Shown: piece after piece, positions 23,409 through 32,365 of the stretch
How positions within the stretch are numbered: position 1 is the first letter of the stretch
Layout: the number at the start of each line of letters is the position of its first letter
Source: JACRPI01 sp964385055
Lineage (GTDB): Archaea > Nanobdellota > Nanobdellia > Woesearchaeales > DSVV01
DNA: 38,704 nucleotides
Direction: 5' to 3'
Assembly (NCBI GenBank): GCA_964385055.1
Contig: CAYLMH010000010.1
Location: 1-38,704, forward strand
Position numbers and translations under genes: made by a program
The notes under the pieces: generated by a model
The model's input: the letters and a program-made list of their open reading frames with translations, nothing else
What the model was told of the DNA's origin: nothing
The model's database searches: none

Positions 23409-24002
23409 ATGAAACTTATACTCGTTCGACATGGAGAAACGCATGAAAATGTTGCAGGGATTATGCTCGGTCATGGACATGGGAAACTTACTGATCTTGG
23501 ACTTGAACAGGCAAAGAAAGTTGGTCTTCGACTGAAAAATGAAAAAATAGATGCCGCATATGTGAGTGATCTAGAAAGGACTTGTGCTACTGCTGCTGAA
23601 ATTCTTCATTTTCATCCAAAAATTCCTATTGTTTATACAAAAGAGTTACGAGAACGAAACTTTGGAATTTATGAAGGAATGAAAAGCGATGCTGTTCAAG
23701 ATCTCCTCAAATATGTTCAGAAGAAGTGGGAGCATAAACCTGAAGGAGGAGAATCACGAATTGAAACGCAAGAGCGCATCATTACTTTTTGTAATAAATT
23801 ATTTGAAAAACATAAAGGACAAACTGTTCTTCTCGTGAGTCATGGAGGCCCCATGACGTGTCTTTATCTTCACTTGTTTGAAAAATCTTTTGAAGAATAC
23901 GCGCAATATCATCCGAATAATACCGCAGTAACGATTCTAGAAATTTCTGACGACAAAAAACATACTGTACATGTCTTGAATTGTGTCAAACACTTAGAGT
24001 GA
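23409..24002 (+). CDS. Histidine phosphatase family protein 2 (tandem paralogue)
   Basis: A 197-residue paralogue of the preceding gene, four bases downstream. LVRHGETHENVAG, SDLERTCATAAE, RERNFGIYEG and VSHGGPMTCLYL carry the same catalytic residues, so both copies should be active. The active-site flanks differ (GHGHGK here, GQSYGT there), suggesting different substrates. The gene is convergent with cysS, the stops being adjacent. Confidence 0.9.
   Translation: MKLILVRHGETHENVAGIMLGHGHGKLTDLGLEQAKKVGLRLKNEKIDAAYVSDLERTCATAAEILHFHPKIPIVYTKELRERNFGIYEGMKSDAVQDLLKYVQKKWEHKPEGGESRIETQERIITFCNKLFEKHKGQTVLLVSHGGPMTCLYLHLFEKSFEEYAQYHPNNTAVTILEISDDKKHTVHVLNCVKHLE
23922..23986 (+). repeat. 65-base identical block, copy 2
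   Basis: Second copy of the block at 23324-23388. The identity ends 10 codons before neither coding end exactly: both genes then finish with similar but not identical codons for CV(R/K)HLE. Confidence 0.9.
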
Positions 24003-25397
24003 TTATATTTTTTTTACCACAAACCCCTCCTTTGTATCTGTGATGCGATATCCTTTCGCAGCAATCGCATCGCGAAGTTTGTCGCTTTCTGCCCAATTTT
24101 TCGCTTTTCTCGCTGCATCACGCTGCTGGCTAAGATAAAGCACGTCTGCTGGAATTTTCTCTTCTTCTCGTAACAAGCCAAGAACACTATCAATAGATTC
24201 CATGAATGTTACTATCTTCTTCGCATCTGCTTTTCCCAACTGTTTGTTCTCATTCTTTTTATTTACTTCATGGATAAAATCAAATACTGCTGCAAGCGCT
24301 CTTGAAATTTCCAAGTCATCATCCAACGCTTCTGTGAATCTTTCTTCTGCGTCTGCAATAAGCACATCAACATCTTTATTCTCTTCGCTTTCTTGCGCAA
24401 TCGCTTTCATCGCGTCATATGCTTCTTGATATCTTTGCACTGCACTCGCTGCCGCATCTATCCCCTGCATCGTAAAATTTAACTGCTGGCGATAATTGCT
24501 CGATAACAGGAGATAGCGAATTGCTCGCGGTTTGTATCCTTTATTCAGGAGATCTCGTAATGTATAAAAATTACCCAACGATTTGCTCATTTTTTTTCCA
24601 TCTACAAGAATGTAGTCGTTGTGAAGCCAATATCTAACAAACTCTTTTCCTGTGCATGCTTCACTCTGCGCAATCTCGTTCTCATGATGCGGAAAAATAA
24701 GATCTATTCCTCCTGTGTGAATATCAATTTGTTCTCCAAGCCATTTCATTGACATTGCACTGCACTCAATGTGCCATCCTGGGCGGCCTTTGCCTATTTC
24801 TGTCTCCCAAAAAATATTACCATCTTTCTCATCCCAAAATTTCCACAACGCAAAATCTTGAATATTTTCTTTATCATACTCGTCTCCTTTGATACGCTTT
24901 CCTGTCTGCGTTTCCTCGATATTAATTTTGGAGAGTTTGCCGTAGTGTGGAAATTTTCTAATGTTGAAGTAGATGCCATCTTCTGTTTTATAGGCAATTT
25001 CTTTCTTGAGAAGTGTTTGGATTAACGCAACCATTTCATTGATATGCTCTGTTGCTTTTGGAAAATGCTCTGGCTTGCTGATGTTGAGGGTTTCAAGATC
25101 TTCGAAGAACGCTTGCGTGTATTTTTCTGTGAATTCTTTTAATCCCACACCCTCTTTTTGCGAGTCTCTTATTATTTTGTCTTCGACATCTGTAATGTTC
25201 ATCACTTGATGGACTTTGAATCCTTTGTATTGCAGGTATCTTTTGAGAACATCTGAACACATATAGGCACGAAAATTTCCAATATGCGCGAAATTGTAGA
25301 CTGTTGGTCCGCAATTATACATTTTGACCATGTTGTCTCTTAATGGCTTGAATACTTGCTTGCTTCTTGTTGCTGTGTTGTAGAATTGGAGTGGCAT
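24003..25397 (-). CDS. cysS: Cysteinyl-tRNA synthetase
   Basis: A 464-residue class I synthetase of normal bacterial/archaeal length. YNCGPTVYNFAHIGNFRAY holds the zinc-binding Cys29 and the HIGH motif (HIGN); ECSAMS, HHENEIAQSEA and KMSKSLGN (KMSKS motif) complete the catalytic core. The C-terminal anticodon-binding domain ends in a short Lys-rich tail. It charges tRNA-Cys. A TATA box (AAATATAAACC on the minus strand, near 25422) lies 25 bases before the ATG; the gene is leaderless. The Fe-S operon two genes away consumes cysteine, but no regulatory link is visible. Confidence 0.95.
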   Translation of the reverse strand: MPLQFYNTATRSKQVFKPLRDNMVKMYNCGPTVYNFAHIGNFRAYMCSDVLKRYLQYKGFKVHQVMNITDVEDKIIRDSQKEGVGLKEFTEKYTQAFFEDLETLNISKPEHFPKATEHINEMVALIQTLLKKEIAYKTEDGIYFNIRKFPHYGKLSKINIEETQTGKRIKGDEYDKENIQDFALWKFWDEKDGNIFWETEIGKGRPGWHIECSAMSMKWLGEQIDIHTGGIDLIFPHHENEIAQSEACTGKEFVRYWLHNDYILVDGKKMSKSLGNFYTLRDLLNKGYKPRAIRYLLLSSNYRQQLNFTMQGIDAAASAVQRYQEAYDAMKAIAQESEENKDVDVLIADAEERFTEALDDDLEISRALAAVFDFIHEVNKKNENKQLGKADAKKIVTFMESIDSVLGLLREEEKIPADVLYLSQQRDAARKAKNWAESDKLRDAIAAKGYRITDTKEGFVVKKI

Positions 25398-25428
25398 GAA
25401 AGCAGAGAGAGCTCAATGGTTTATATTT

Positions 25429-26706
25429 TTATTGTCTTAATTTTGCAACACACCAAAATCCATCATTGTCATAACTGAGTGTCTTATTATTCAACGAAAA
25501 AAGACGAAATGTATGAGAAACAGAAATTTTTTCGTTATCATATTTCGTATATTCTGGACTGCATTCCTTAACACTCTTACCCCAACTTTTTTCTGGATAT
25601 GCAGCAACTGTAAATAAGGGATCACCTATTCCTTGTTCACCTGCGACATCAAGAGGAGCAACAATAATGGAATAATTTACTCCATCCTGCTGTACATATG
25701 CTATAGTACTTTCATGAACCACAGGCTGCGCTAGCGTACTTCCTAAATACGTGCATTGAATCTGAGGAGTTTGTAAAGAGCCATAGCAAAGCTGCGTTTC
25801 TCCAACATTATTATTTATTTGCTCTACAGGATTTGTCTCATATGCAAATGTGTCTCCACCCAGACTCGGATTTCTTCCTGGACCAAAAACCTGCTTTGTT
25901 GCAGTATTTGGATCATAGAAAACAACAACCCTCTCGTTTCTTTGTATCTCATCATAAAGAACTTGTCCTCTGTCATTTACAGAGGGATTATTCCCCTCGT
26001 TTTCAGAAACCTGCGTCAGTTCATGCGCTTCTCGATCAAGAAGAAATACTTCCAATGCGCTCTTCTCAGGAGAGCCCTCTTTAGCTCTTGCATTACCAAC
26101 ATAAACGACATATCTTCCACCCGGACTAATCTGCATCTGCTGACTATTTTCAAGCTCACCATAATAATATCGAAGATATGAAGCATCAGCACTAGCCCAC
26201 ACTACTTCATTTGTTCCAAGGAAAAGGGTTTGCGTTTGCTTTTCTAGATCATACATCGCAAGATAATATCCAACATAACTCTCAGGGCGTTTGTCACTAA
26301 TTATTACATTTCCATGTTCTGCAATCTGAGGCTTTGAACCTTCTCCAAAATTGTAAAGAGTGTGCGTAACATCAGCAGGTTTTGTTGCTGCACTCAAATA
26401 ACAAATGTCACATGCACGTCCATATCCTTTGAATACCAATCTATCACTTTCTGCACTATATGAAGGCTCGTACGAAGGTCCACGCAATATAATTTGATCT
26501 TCTCCTGTTGTTGAATATGTCATTTGTGCACGATCCGACGGCACGATTAATTGAGAAAGATTTAGTGGTGTCTCTGTTAGCTGTACTTGCTGACCTTGTG
26601 TCTCGTATTTTTGACTCTGCTCTTTATGAAATCCGCTCGGTCTTGTGCTAACAGTACATCCTGCAACAGCAATTGTAACAAGAACACTTGAATATGATTT
26701 GATCAT
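25429..26706 (-). CDS. Beta-propeller (TolB/WD40-like) lipoprotein
   Basis: A 425-residue secreted protein. The N-terminus has a Lys, a hydrophobic stretch and a lipobox VAGC with Cys17, so it is likely lipidated; Lgt is encoded 6 kb away. The mature part shows repeated four-strand blades of TolB/PD40 type, for example PSYSAESDRLVFKGY, SPGGRYVVYVG and NNPSVNDRGQVLYDE, with SPxG/S-type turns. Such propellers bind peptides or other proteins. The frame runs to 26778, but a TATA box (AAAATATAAAAA, 26729-26741) lies 28 bases before the ATG at 26706. Paired cysteines (CDICYL) may be disulfide-bonded or metal-binding. Confidence 0.8.
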   Translation of the reverse strand: MIKSYSSVLVTIAVAGCTVSTRPSGFHKEQSQKYETQGQQVQLTETPLNLSQLIVPSDRAQMTYSTTGEDQIILRGPSYEPSYSAESDRLVFKGYGRACDICYLSAATKPADVTHTLYNFGEGSKPQIAEHGNVIISDKRPESYVGYYLAMYDLEKQTQTLFLGTNEVVWASADASYLRYYYGELENSQQMQISPGGRYVVYVGNARAKEGSPEKSALEVFLLDREAHELTQVSENEGNNPSVNDRGQVLYDEIQRNERVVVFYDPNTATKQVFGPGRNPSLGGDTFAYETNPVEQINNNVGETQLCYGSLQTPQIQCTYLGSTLAQPVVHESTIAYVQQDGVNYSIIVAPLDVAGEQGIGDPLFTVAAYPEKSWGKSVKECSPEYTKYDNEKISVSHTFRLFSLNNKTLSYDNDGFWCVAKLRQ

Positions 26707-26847
26707 GTACGAAGAAAATAAGAAGGGGTTTTTATATTTTACTCCTTTTATGGAGTGATTTCTTCTCGATGCAGTCAACTCCTCTTTTTTTGATTCTAAA
26801 GATGTTACGCAATTTAGGTATTATACAGATATGCATTCTTCCACAAC

Positions 26848-26857
26848 CTTTATAAAG
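26848..26857 (+). promoter_or_regulatory. TATA box of the suf regulator gene
   Basis: CTTTATAAAG, centred 27 bases before the ATG at 26880. It supports that start over a GTG at 26862. Confidence 0.6.
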
Positions 26858-26879
26858 ATATGTGACGTCCTTTTCACCT

Positions 26880-27203
26880 ATGGACTCCCACGATGTATCC
26901 CTTTGTTTTGAGACGCTGGCAAATGAATTGCGCATCCAGATTTTGAAACTTTTAGAAGAGAAACCTATGAACGTCACAGAGATGACTGAGAAGCTTGGGG
27001 TTGAACGAACACGAGTTTCGCACTCTCTTGAAATGCTGAGAAATTGTAAACTCGTGAGCATGACGAAACAAGGAAAAGAACACATTTACGCGATCAACAC
27101 TGCTTCTCCTTTCTTCAGTAAAGAACAGAAAGGTGGTTTATTTTCCTTAATGCACGAACATAAAGGAAAGAGCTGCGGCAACTGCTACAAAGCTTGCTCC
27201 TAA
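26880..27203 (+). CDS. ArsR-type regulator with C-terminal His/Cys cluster, candidate suf regulator
   Basis: A 107-residue winged-helix protein. CFETLANELRIQILKLL begins the ArsR fold and VERTRVSHSLEMLRNCKLV is the recognition helix region. The C-terminus is unusual: MHEHKGKSCGNCYKACS, giving H92-x-H94 and C99-x2-C102-x3-C106, plus C9 and C56. This looks like a metal or Fe-S cluster site. It lies 24 bases before sufB, in the same direction, so it may act like bacterial SufR or IscR though unrelated to them. The role is inferred from the cysteine cluster and location. The ATG at 26880 fits the TATA box. Confidence 0.7.
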   Translation: MDSHDVSLCFETLANELRIQILKLLEEKPMNVTEMTEKLGVERTRVSHSLEMLRNCKLVSMTKQGKEHIYAINTASPFFSKEQKGGLFSLMHEHKGKSCGNCYKACS

Positions 27204-27227
27204 CATACTAATTATACTGGTGAAACA

Positions 27228-28667
27228 ATGGCTCCTATAGAAGTACAGAAAACAGAACATGAACAAAAAGGACTTTTTGTAGAGTCAACACTCACTCGAG
27301 AGATTCTTGATAGCGCAAACGAAGAACGGAACGTCATTCAATCCACCCCTGGCGTCACTGAAGAAGTTGTCAGACTCATTTCTTCTGATAAAAAAGAACC
27401 CCAATGGATGCTTGATCTTCGCCTGAAAGCACTGAAAGTATTTCAAAGCATGCCTATTCCAAAATGGGGACCAAACCTCGATAAACTCAAACTTAACGAA
27501 ATTACGTATTTTGCAAAACCTGACGCGAAAGAAAGCAAAAAGTGGGAAGATGTTCCCGCAGACATTCGCAGAACATTTGAACGCCTTGGCATTCCTGAAG
27601 CAGAACGAACACTTCTTGCCGGCGCAGGAAGTCAATACGATTCTGAAATGGTCTATCATAATCTCAAAGAAGAATGGTCAAAACTCGGCGTTATTTTTGA
27701 AAATATGGACGTCGCATTGCAACAATATCCTGAACTTGTCAAAGAATATTTCATGACCAAATGTGTCCCAATCACGGACCATAAATTCGCTGCACTGCAT
27801 GGCGCTGTCTGGAGCGGCGGCACGTTCATCTATGTTCCAAAAGGAGTCAAAATTCAACTTCCCCTTCAAGCATATTTTCGCATGAATACGAAAGGCGCTG
27901 GACAATTTGAACATACGCTCATTATTGTTGACGAAGGCGCTGAAGTGATGTACATTGAAGGCTGTTCTGCCCCGCAATACACTGCAAACTCTCTTCATGC
28001 AGGTTGCGTTGAAGTGTACGTCAAAAAAGGCGCACGCGCACGATACAGCAGCGTTGAAAATTGGAGTAAAAATACGTATAATTTAAACACGAAGCGCGCA
28101 GTTGTTGAAGAAGATGGATTTATGGAATGGATTGGTGGTAACATGGGGAGCTGCGTTACGATGCTTTATCCCTGCAGTATTTTGAAAGGACGAAGAGCCC
28201 GCGCTGATCATATCAGCATCGCATTCGCAGGCAAAGGACAGGATCAAGACACTGGCGCAAAAGTTATTCATCTCGCTCCTGAAACCAGCTGCACAATCAA
28301 AGCAAAAAGCATTAGCAAAGACGGCGGTATTACCACATATCGCGGGTTTTTGAAGATTAACAAAGGAGCAACTGATGCAAAAGCACACGTGCTTTGCGAC
28401 GCACTTATTTTAGACAAAGATTCTGTTTCCAATACCACTCCTCATATGGAAATTAATGAACAGAATGTGGACATTGCACACGAAGCAACTACTGGAAGGA
28501 TCAGCGAAGAGAAATTATTTTACCTCATGAGTCGTGGGCTTTCTGAAGAAGAAGCAGTAAAACTCGTGGTCAGTGGTTTTATTGAACCTATCGTCAAACA
28601 ACTTCCTCTTGAATATGCTGTTGAATTAAACAGATTAATTGAATTAGAAATTGAAGGTGTTGGTTAA
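27228..28667 (+). CDS. sufB: Fe-S cluster assembly protein SufB
   Basis: A 479-residue right-handed beta-helix protein, the usual length. Recognisable parts: ERTLLAGAGSQYDSE, VWSGGTFIYVPKGVK, EGCSAPQYTANSLHAG, ENWSKNTYNLNTKRA and HEATTGRISEEKLFYLMSRG. It is the scaffold subunit that, with SufC and SufD, builds Fe-S clusters. The Shine-Dalgarno in GGTGAAACAATG is the same as for sufD. The protein has a conserved region (LDLRLKALKVFQSMPIPKWG) that interacts with partners. Confidence 0.95.
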   Translation: MAPIEVQKTEHEQKGLFVESTLTREILDSANEERNVIQSTPGVTEEVVRLISSDKKEPQWMLDLRLKALKVFQSMPIPKWGPNLDKLKLNEITYFAKPDAKESKKWEDVPADIRRTFERLGIPEAERTLLAGAGSQYDSEMVYHNLKEEWSKLGVIFENMDVALQQYPELVKEYFMTKCVPITDHKFAALHGAVWSGGTFIYVPKGVKIQLPLQAYFRMNTKGAGQFEHTLIIVDEGAEVMYIEGCSAPQYTANSLHAGCVEVYVKKGARARYSSVENWSKNTYNLNTKRAVVEEDGFMEWIGGNMGSCVTMLYPCSILKGRRARADHISIAFAGKGQDQDTGAKVIHLAPETSCTIKAKSISKDGGITTYRGFLKINKGATDAKAHVLCDALILDKDSVSNTTPHMEINEQNVDIAHEATTGRISEEKLFYLMSRGLSEEEAVKLVVSGFIEPIVKQLPLEYAVELNRLIELEIEGVG

Positions 28668-28700
28668 GAACAATCATTTGATTTTTCTTTTGGTGAAACA

Positions 28701-29936
28701 ATGACAGCACAACAGCGACAAGAACAGGAATCTTTATGGATGCACGAAAAACGAGCTGCTGCACTCTTGCTTTCTCAAGAACTTGCAGAACCTGCGCTTG
28801 AAAAACAAGACATTGGAAGAATTTCGCTTCAAGGTTTTTCTGCTGATGCTGTTGAAAAGAACACCACGCATTTTGAAAAACAAATCCAGAGCTGCCCTGC
28901 ACATATTATTTGCCTTCCGCTTCATGAAGCATTGCAGCATCCAACGTATCAGACACTTATTCAAAAATATTTTTCTGCTCTTATTCCTCCAGACACTTTT
29001 TATCACGCACTTCATTACGCGCACGTTACCAATATTTTGTTTGTTTATGTTCCAAAAGGAGTTGAAGCGACTGATGCATTGCATATTGTCAAACACGCTG
29101 TTGGAATGACTGCACTCCATCATCTTCTTATTGTTGCAGAACCATTAAGCAAACTCACTATCATTCAAGAAGAATCTGCAGCACCTTGCGCCGCAGGATA
29201 CGCAAGCACTATTGTTGAAGCAAGCGTTCAGGAAGGAGCACATATTACACATGTGACCCTTCAAGAATATCCTGAAACATTCCACGCCTATGCACACAAA
29301 CAAGCAGCTGTTGCAAAAGATGGACGCATGGATTGGATTGAAGCGCATTTTGGTGGCGCATACACGCGAGCAATCGCAACTGCAACACTTCGCGACGATG
29401 GCTCTTCTTCTACAAACACCACTGTCTTTTTTGGAGAACGAACACAGAAGTTTGACATTATTTCCAGAACTATTCAAATTGGAAAACACACGTTTGCAGA
29501 TATGAACACTGTTGGTGTTGTCGCGGATCACTCTCGAGCAATGTGCCGTGGGTTGATTAAAATCGCTGCACCTTCTTTTGGCTCTTGCGGCAATCAAAAA
29601 ATTAAAACATTGCTCATGAACAAAGACGCGCAAGCAAACGCAATTCCGAGCATGGAAATTGATAATTTTGATGTTCGTGCAACACATGAGTCTTCTGTTG
29701 GACAAATTAACAAAGACAAATTGTTTTATTTGATGAGTAGAGGATTTGATGAACAACACGCACGGATGAAAATTGTAGAAGGATATTTTGCGCAGCTTGC
29801 AAAACTTATTCCTGACAAACAGATTGAACAGAAAGTGATGGCACTTATCAGAAAAAAATTACAGATGGAACCTTCCTTAGAAGAAGAACAACTTCTTGAC
29901 CACTATGAAGAATCAGGTGAACAGAGTTATGCTTAA
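28701..29936 (+). CDS. sufD: Fe-S cluster assembly protein SufD
   Basis: A 411-residue SufB paralogue. VYVPKGVEATDALHIV, ASTIVEASVQEGAH and THESSVGQINKDKLFYLMSRG mark the family; it lacks the SufB CSAP loop (SufB has EGCSAPQY). It forms a heterodimer with SufB on the SufC ATPases. It has the identical ribosome-binding sequence as sufB, and the C-terminus overlaps the sufS start. Confidence 0.9.
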   Translation: MTAQQRQEQESLWMHEKRAAALLLSQELAEPALEKQDIGRISLQGFSADAVEKNTTHFEKQIQSCPAHIICLPLHEALQHPTYQTLIQKYFSALIPPDTFYHALHYAHVTNILFVYVPKGVEATDALHIVKHAVGMTALHHLLIVAEPLSKLTIIQEESAAPCAAGYASTIVEASVQEGAHITHVTLQEYPETFHAYAHKQAAVAKDGRMDWIEAHFGGAYTRAIATATLRDDGSSSTNTTVFFGERTQKFDIISRTIQIGKHTFADMNTVGVVADHSRAMCRGLIKIAAPSFGSCGNQKIKTLLMNKDAQANAIPSMEIDNFDVRATHESSVGQINKDKLFYLMSRGFDEQHARMKIVEGYFAQLAKLIPDKQIEQKVMALIRKKLQMEPSLEEEQLLDHYEESGEQSYA

Positions 29937-31170
29937 CGTTGAAAAAATCAGAAAAGATTTTCCTATTTTACAACGGAAAGTTCATGGAAAGCCTTTAATT
30001 TACCTAGATAGCGCTGCGTCTTCTCAAAAACCGCAACAAGTCATTGACGCGATTTCGCATTATTATATGACGAGCCACGCAAACATTCATCGCGGGATTC
30101 ATCAACTCGGTGAAGAAGCGACGACTGCATATGAAGAAGCGCACAAACACACTGCACACTTTATCAACGCAGCATCATGGCGAGAAATTATCTTTACAAA
30201 AAATACTACAGAGTCATTGAATCTTCTTGCGTATAGTCTTACGAAGACGTTTAAGAAAGGCGATGAAATTATTGTCAGCAGAAAAGAACATCATAGTAAT
30301 TTTGTGCCTTGGCAACAATGCGCAAAAGAACGTGGACTTGTCTTGAAAATTGTAGAAATTACTCCTGAAGGTGCAATCGATATCGAACATCTTCGCACAC
30401 TTCTCACAAAAAAGACAAGAATTGTAAGTATTACGCACATGTCCAATGTTCTCGGAACAGTGAATGATGTGAAACACATTGCGGCACTAGTGCATGCGAA
30501 TAAAACAGAAGATGGTGGGCACACCCTCTTGAGTGTTGATGGCGCACAAAGCGTGCCTCACATGCCTGTTGATGTGCAAGATCTTGATTGCGATTTTTTG
30601 AGTTTTTCTAGCCACAAAATGCTTGGACCAACAGGCATTGGTGTTTTGTACGGCAAGCGTGCACTACTCGAGAAAATGCCTCCTTTCCTTTTTGGTGGTG
30701 GCATGGTGGGCAGCGTTACAGAAAAAGAAACAAGTTTTGGCGATCTTCCCTGGAAATTTGAAGCAGGGACTCCTCACATTGCTGGCGCAGTTGGTTTTAG
30801 TGCAGCGCTCACGTATCTTGAAAAACTTGGGATGGAAAATGTCTGGCAACATGAACAAGAACTTGCCGCATACACACTTGCACAACTCAAAAAACAAAAA
30901 GATGTCACTATTTACGCTCCTGCTTTTGTGAAAGGAAAGCGCGGCGCTGTTGTTTCTTTTACGCTCGGAAACATTCATGCACATGATGTGATTTCTATTT
31001 TAGATCAAGAAGGAATCGCTGTTCGCGCTGGTCATCACTGCGCACAGCCGTTGCTTGACTCTATGGGTGTTCCTGCAACTGTTCGGTTGAGCGCGTATGT
31101 GTATACAACGAAAGAAGAAATTGACGCACTTATTGTTGCATTAGATAAAGTACGAAAGGTGTTTGGCTAA
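29929..31170 (+). CDS. sufS: Cysteine desulfurase SufS
   Basis: A 413-residue PLP enzyme. KPLIYLDSAASSQKPQ begins the domain; SVDGAQSVPHMPVDV and SFSSHKMLGPTG include the PLP lysine, and VRAGHHCAQPL holds the catalytic cysteine. It releases sulfur from cysteine as a persulfide, for SufU and then SufB. The start at 29929 has AGGTGA seven bases upstream and overlaps sufD by eight bases; the frame itself opens at 29896, which would give a longer N-terminus not matching the family. Confidence 0.95.
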   Translation: MLNVEKIRKDFPILQRKVHGKPLIYLDSAASSQKPQQVIDAISHYYMTSHANIHRGIHQLGEEATTAYEEAHKHTAHFINAASWREIIFTKNTTESLNLLAYSLTKTFKKGDEIIVSRKEHHSNFVPWQQCAKERGLVLKIVEITPEGAIDIEHLRTLLTKKTRIVSITHMSNVLGTVNDVKHIAALVHANKTEDGGHTLLSVDGAQSVPHMPVDVQDLDCDFLSFSSHKMLGPTGIGVLYGKRALLEKMPPFLFGGGMVGSVTEKETSFGDLPWKFEAGTPHIAGAVGFSAALTYLEKLGMENVWQHEQELAAYTLAQLKKQKDVTIYAPAFVKGKRGAVVSFTLGNIHAHDVISILDQEGIAVRAGHHCAQPLLDSMGVPATVRLSAYVYTTKEEIDALIVALDKVRKVFG

Positions 31171-31583
31171 TGACTTTTGACACCTATTCCATGGAAATTA
31201 TTTTGGACCATTATAAAAATCCGCACAACAAGGGAAAAGTTGCACATCCTGCTCTTCAAAATAGAGAGAAAAATCCATCCTGCGGCGATGAAATTGAGGT
31301 TACTGCAACACTTGATTCAGAGCAGCGAATACAAGAAATTAAATTCGATGGTCATGGCTGCGCGATATCGCAAGCTTCGATCTCTATGCTCACTGATGAA
31401 CTCAAAGGAAAATCATTTCAAGAAATTATGAAAATTGAAAAACAAGATGTGCTCGCGCTTTTGGGAATTGATGTTGCGCCGCTTCGCATTAAATGCGCGA
31501 TGCTGGGCTTACGCGTTTTACAACGAAGCATACTCAAACATGAAGGAAAAGACGCACAAGGCATTTCCCTCTCAGAAATTTAG
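31170..31583 (+). CDS. sufU: SufU-like sulfur transferase / scaffold
   Basis: A 137-residue SufU/IscU-like protein. Conserved cysteines: C38 (PSCGD with D40), C64 (GHGCAIS) and C109 (RIKCAML), matching the zinc ligands Cys-Asp-Cys-Cys of SufU. The RIKC motif is SufU-like, but the distance of 45 residues between C64 and C109 lacks the roughly 18-residue insertion of Bacillus SufU and matches IscU. Its ATG overlaps the sufS stop by one base. Confidence 0.9.
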   Translation: MTFDTYSMEIILDHYKNPHNKGKVAHPALQNREKNPSCGDEIEVTATLDSEQRIQEIKFDGHGCAISQASISMLTDELKGKSFQEIMKIEKQDVLALLGIDVAPLRIKCAMLGLRVLQRSILKHEGKDAQGISLSEI

Positions 31584-31592
31584 GTGGTATCA

Positions 31593-32342
31593 ATGACAAG
31601 AAAAGAAGGATTAGTTATTATGGATTTACAGACGTCTATTGGAGACAAAAAGATTCTCAAAGGATTGAATCTTACTGTAAAGAAAGGAGAAGTGCACGTT
31701 ATTATGGGACCAAACGGATCTGGAAAAAGCACACTCTCGTATACGTTGATGGGAAGCCCAAAATATACTGTTGATGGAGGAAGTGTCACTGTTGATGGCG
31801 ACGATTTGCTTGTCCTTACTCCTGATCAGCGCGCGAAAAAAGGACTGTTCTTAGGATTTCAGTATCCTGAAGAAATTCCCGGCGTTACTGTCGCAAACTT
31901 TTTACGCCTTGCAACGAGCGCGATTAAAGGACAGAAAATCGCAATTCCTGAATTCCAGAAAATTTTGAAAGAGAAGATGAAGGAATTGGAAATGGATCCA
32001 ACGTTTGCACGCCGTTATTTGAATGAAGGATTTTCTGGTGGAGAAAAGAAAAGATGCGAAATCTTACAGATGGCTTTGTTGGAGCCGAAATACTGCATTC
32101 TTGACGAAATTGATTCTGGCACAGACGTTGATGCACTGAAAATTATTACTGCAGGGATTAACAAGTTATTAAGTCCTGAGAGGGGGTTCTTGATCATTAC
32201 GCATTATAACAGGATTTTGCAGTATTTGCACAAAATTGATTTTGTTCATATTGTTGTTCAAGGTCGTATTGTGAAGAGTGGTGGACGAGAACTAGCTTTA
32301 GAGATTGATCAAGAAGGATATGATAAATATGAGAAAATGTAG
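31593..32342 (+). CDS. sufC: Fe-S cluster assembly ATPase SufC
   Basis: A 249-residue ABC ATPase. Walker A is MGPNGSGKST; the SufC-type signature is EGFSGGEKKR, and Walker B is YCILDEIDSGTD. It powers the SufBCD scaffold. The frame opens at a GTG (31584), but the ATG at 31593 has AGGTGG five bases upstream, so I chose it. The last gene of the suf operon; convergent with the receiver gene. Confidence 0.95.
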   Translation: MTRKEGLVIMDLQTSIGDKKILKGLNLTVKKGEVHVIMGPNGSGKSTLSYTLMGSPKYTVDGGSVTVDGDDLLVLTPDQRAKKGLFLGFQYPEEIPGVTVANFLRLATSAIKGQKIAIPEFQKILKEKMKELEMDPTFARRYLNEGFSGGEKKRCEILQMALLEPKYCILDEIDSGTDVDALKIITAGINKLLSPERGFLIITHYNRILQYLHKIDFVHIVVQGRIVKSGGRELALEIDQEGYDKYEKM

Positions 32343-32365
32343 ATAGAATTATTTTTTCTTTCTTT

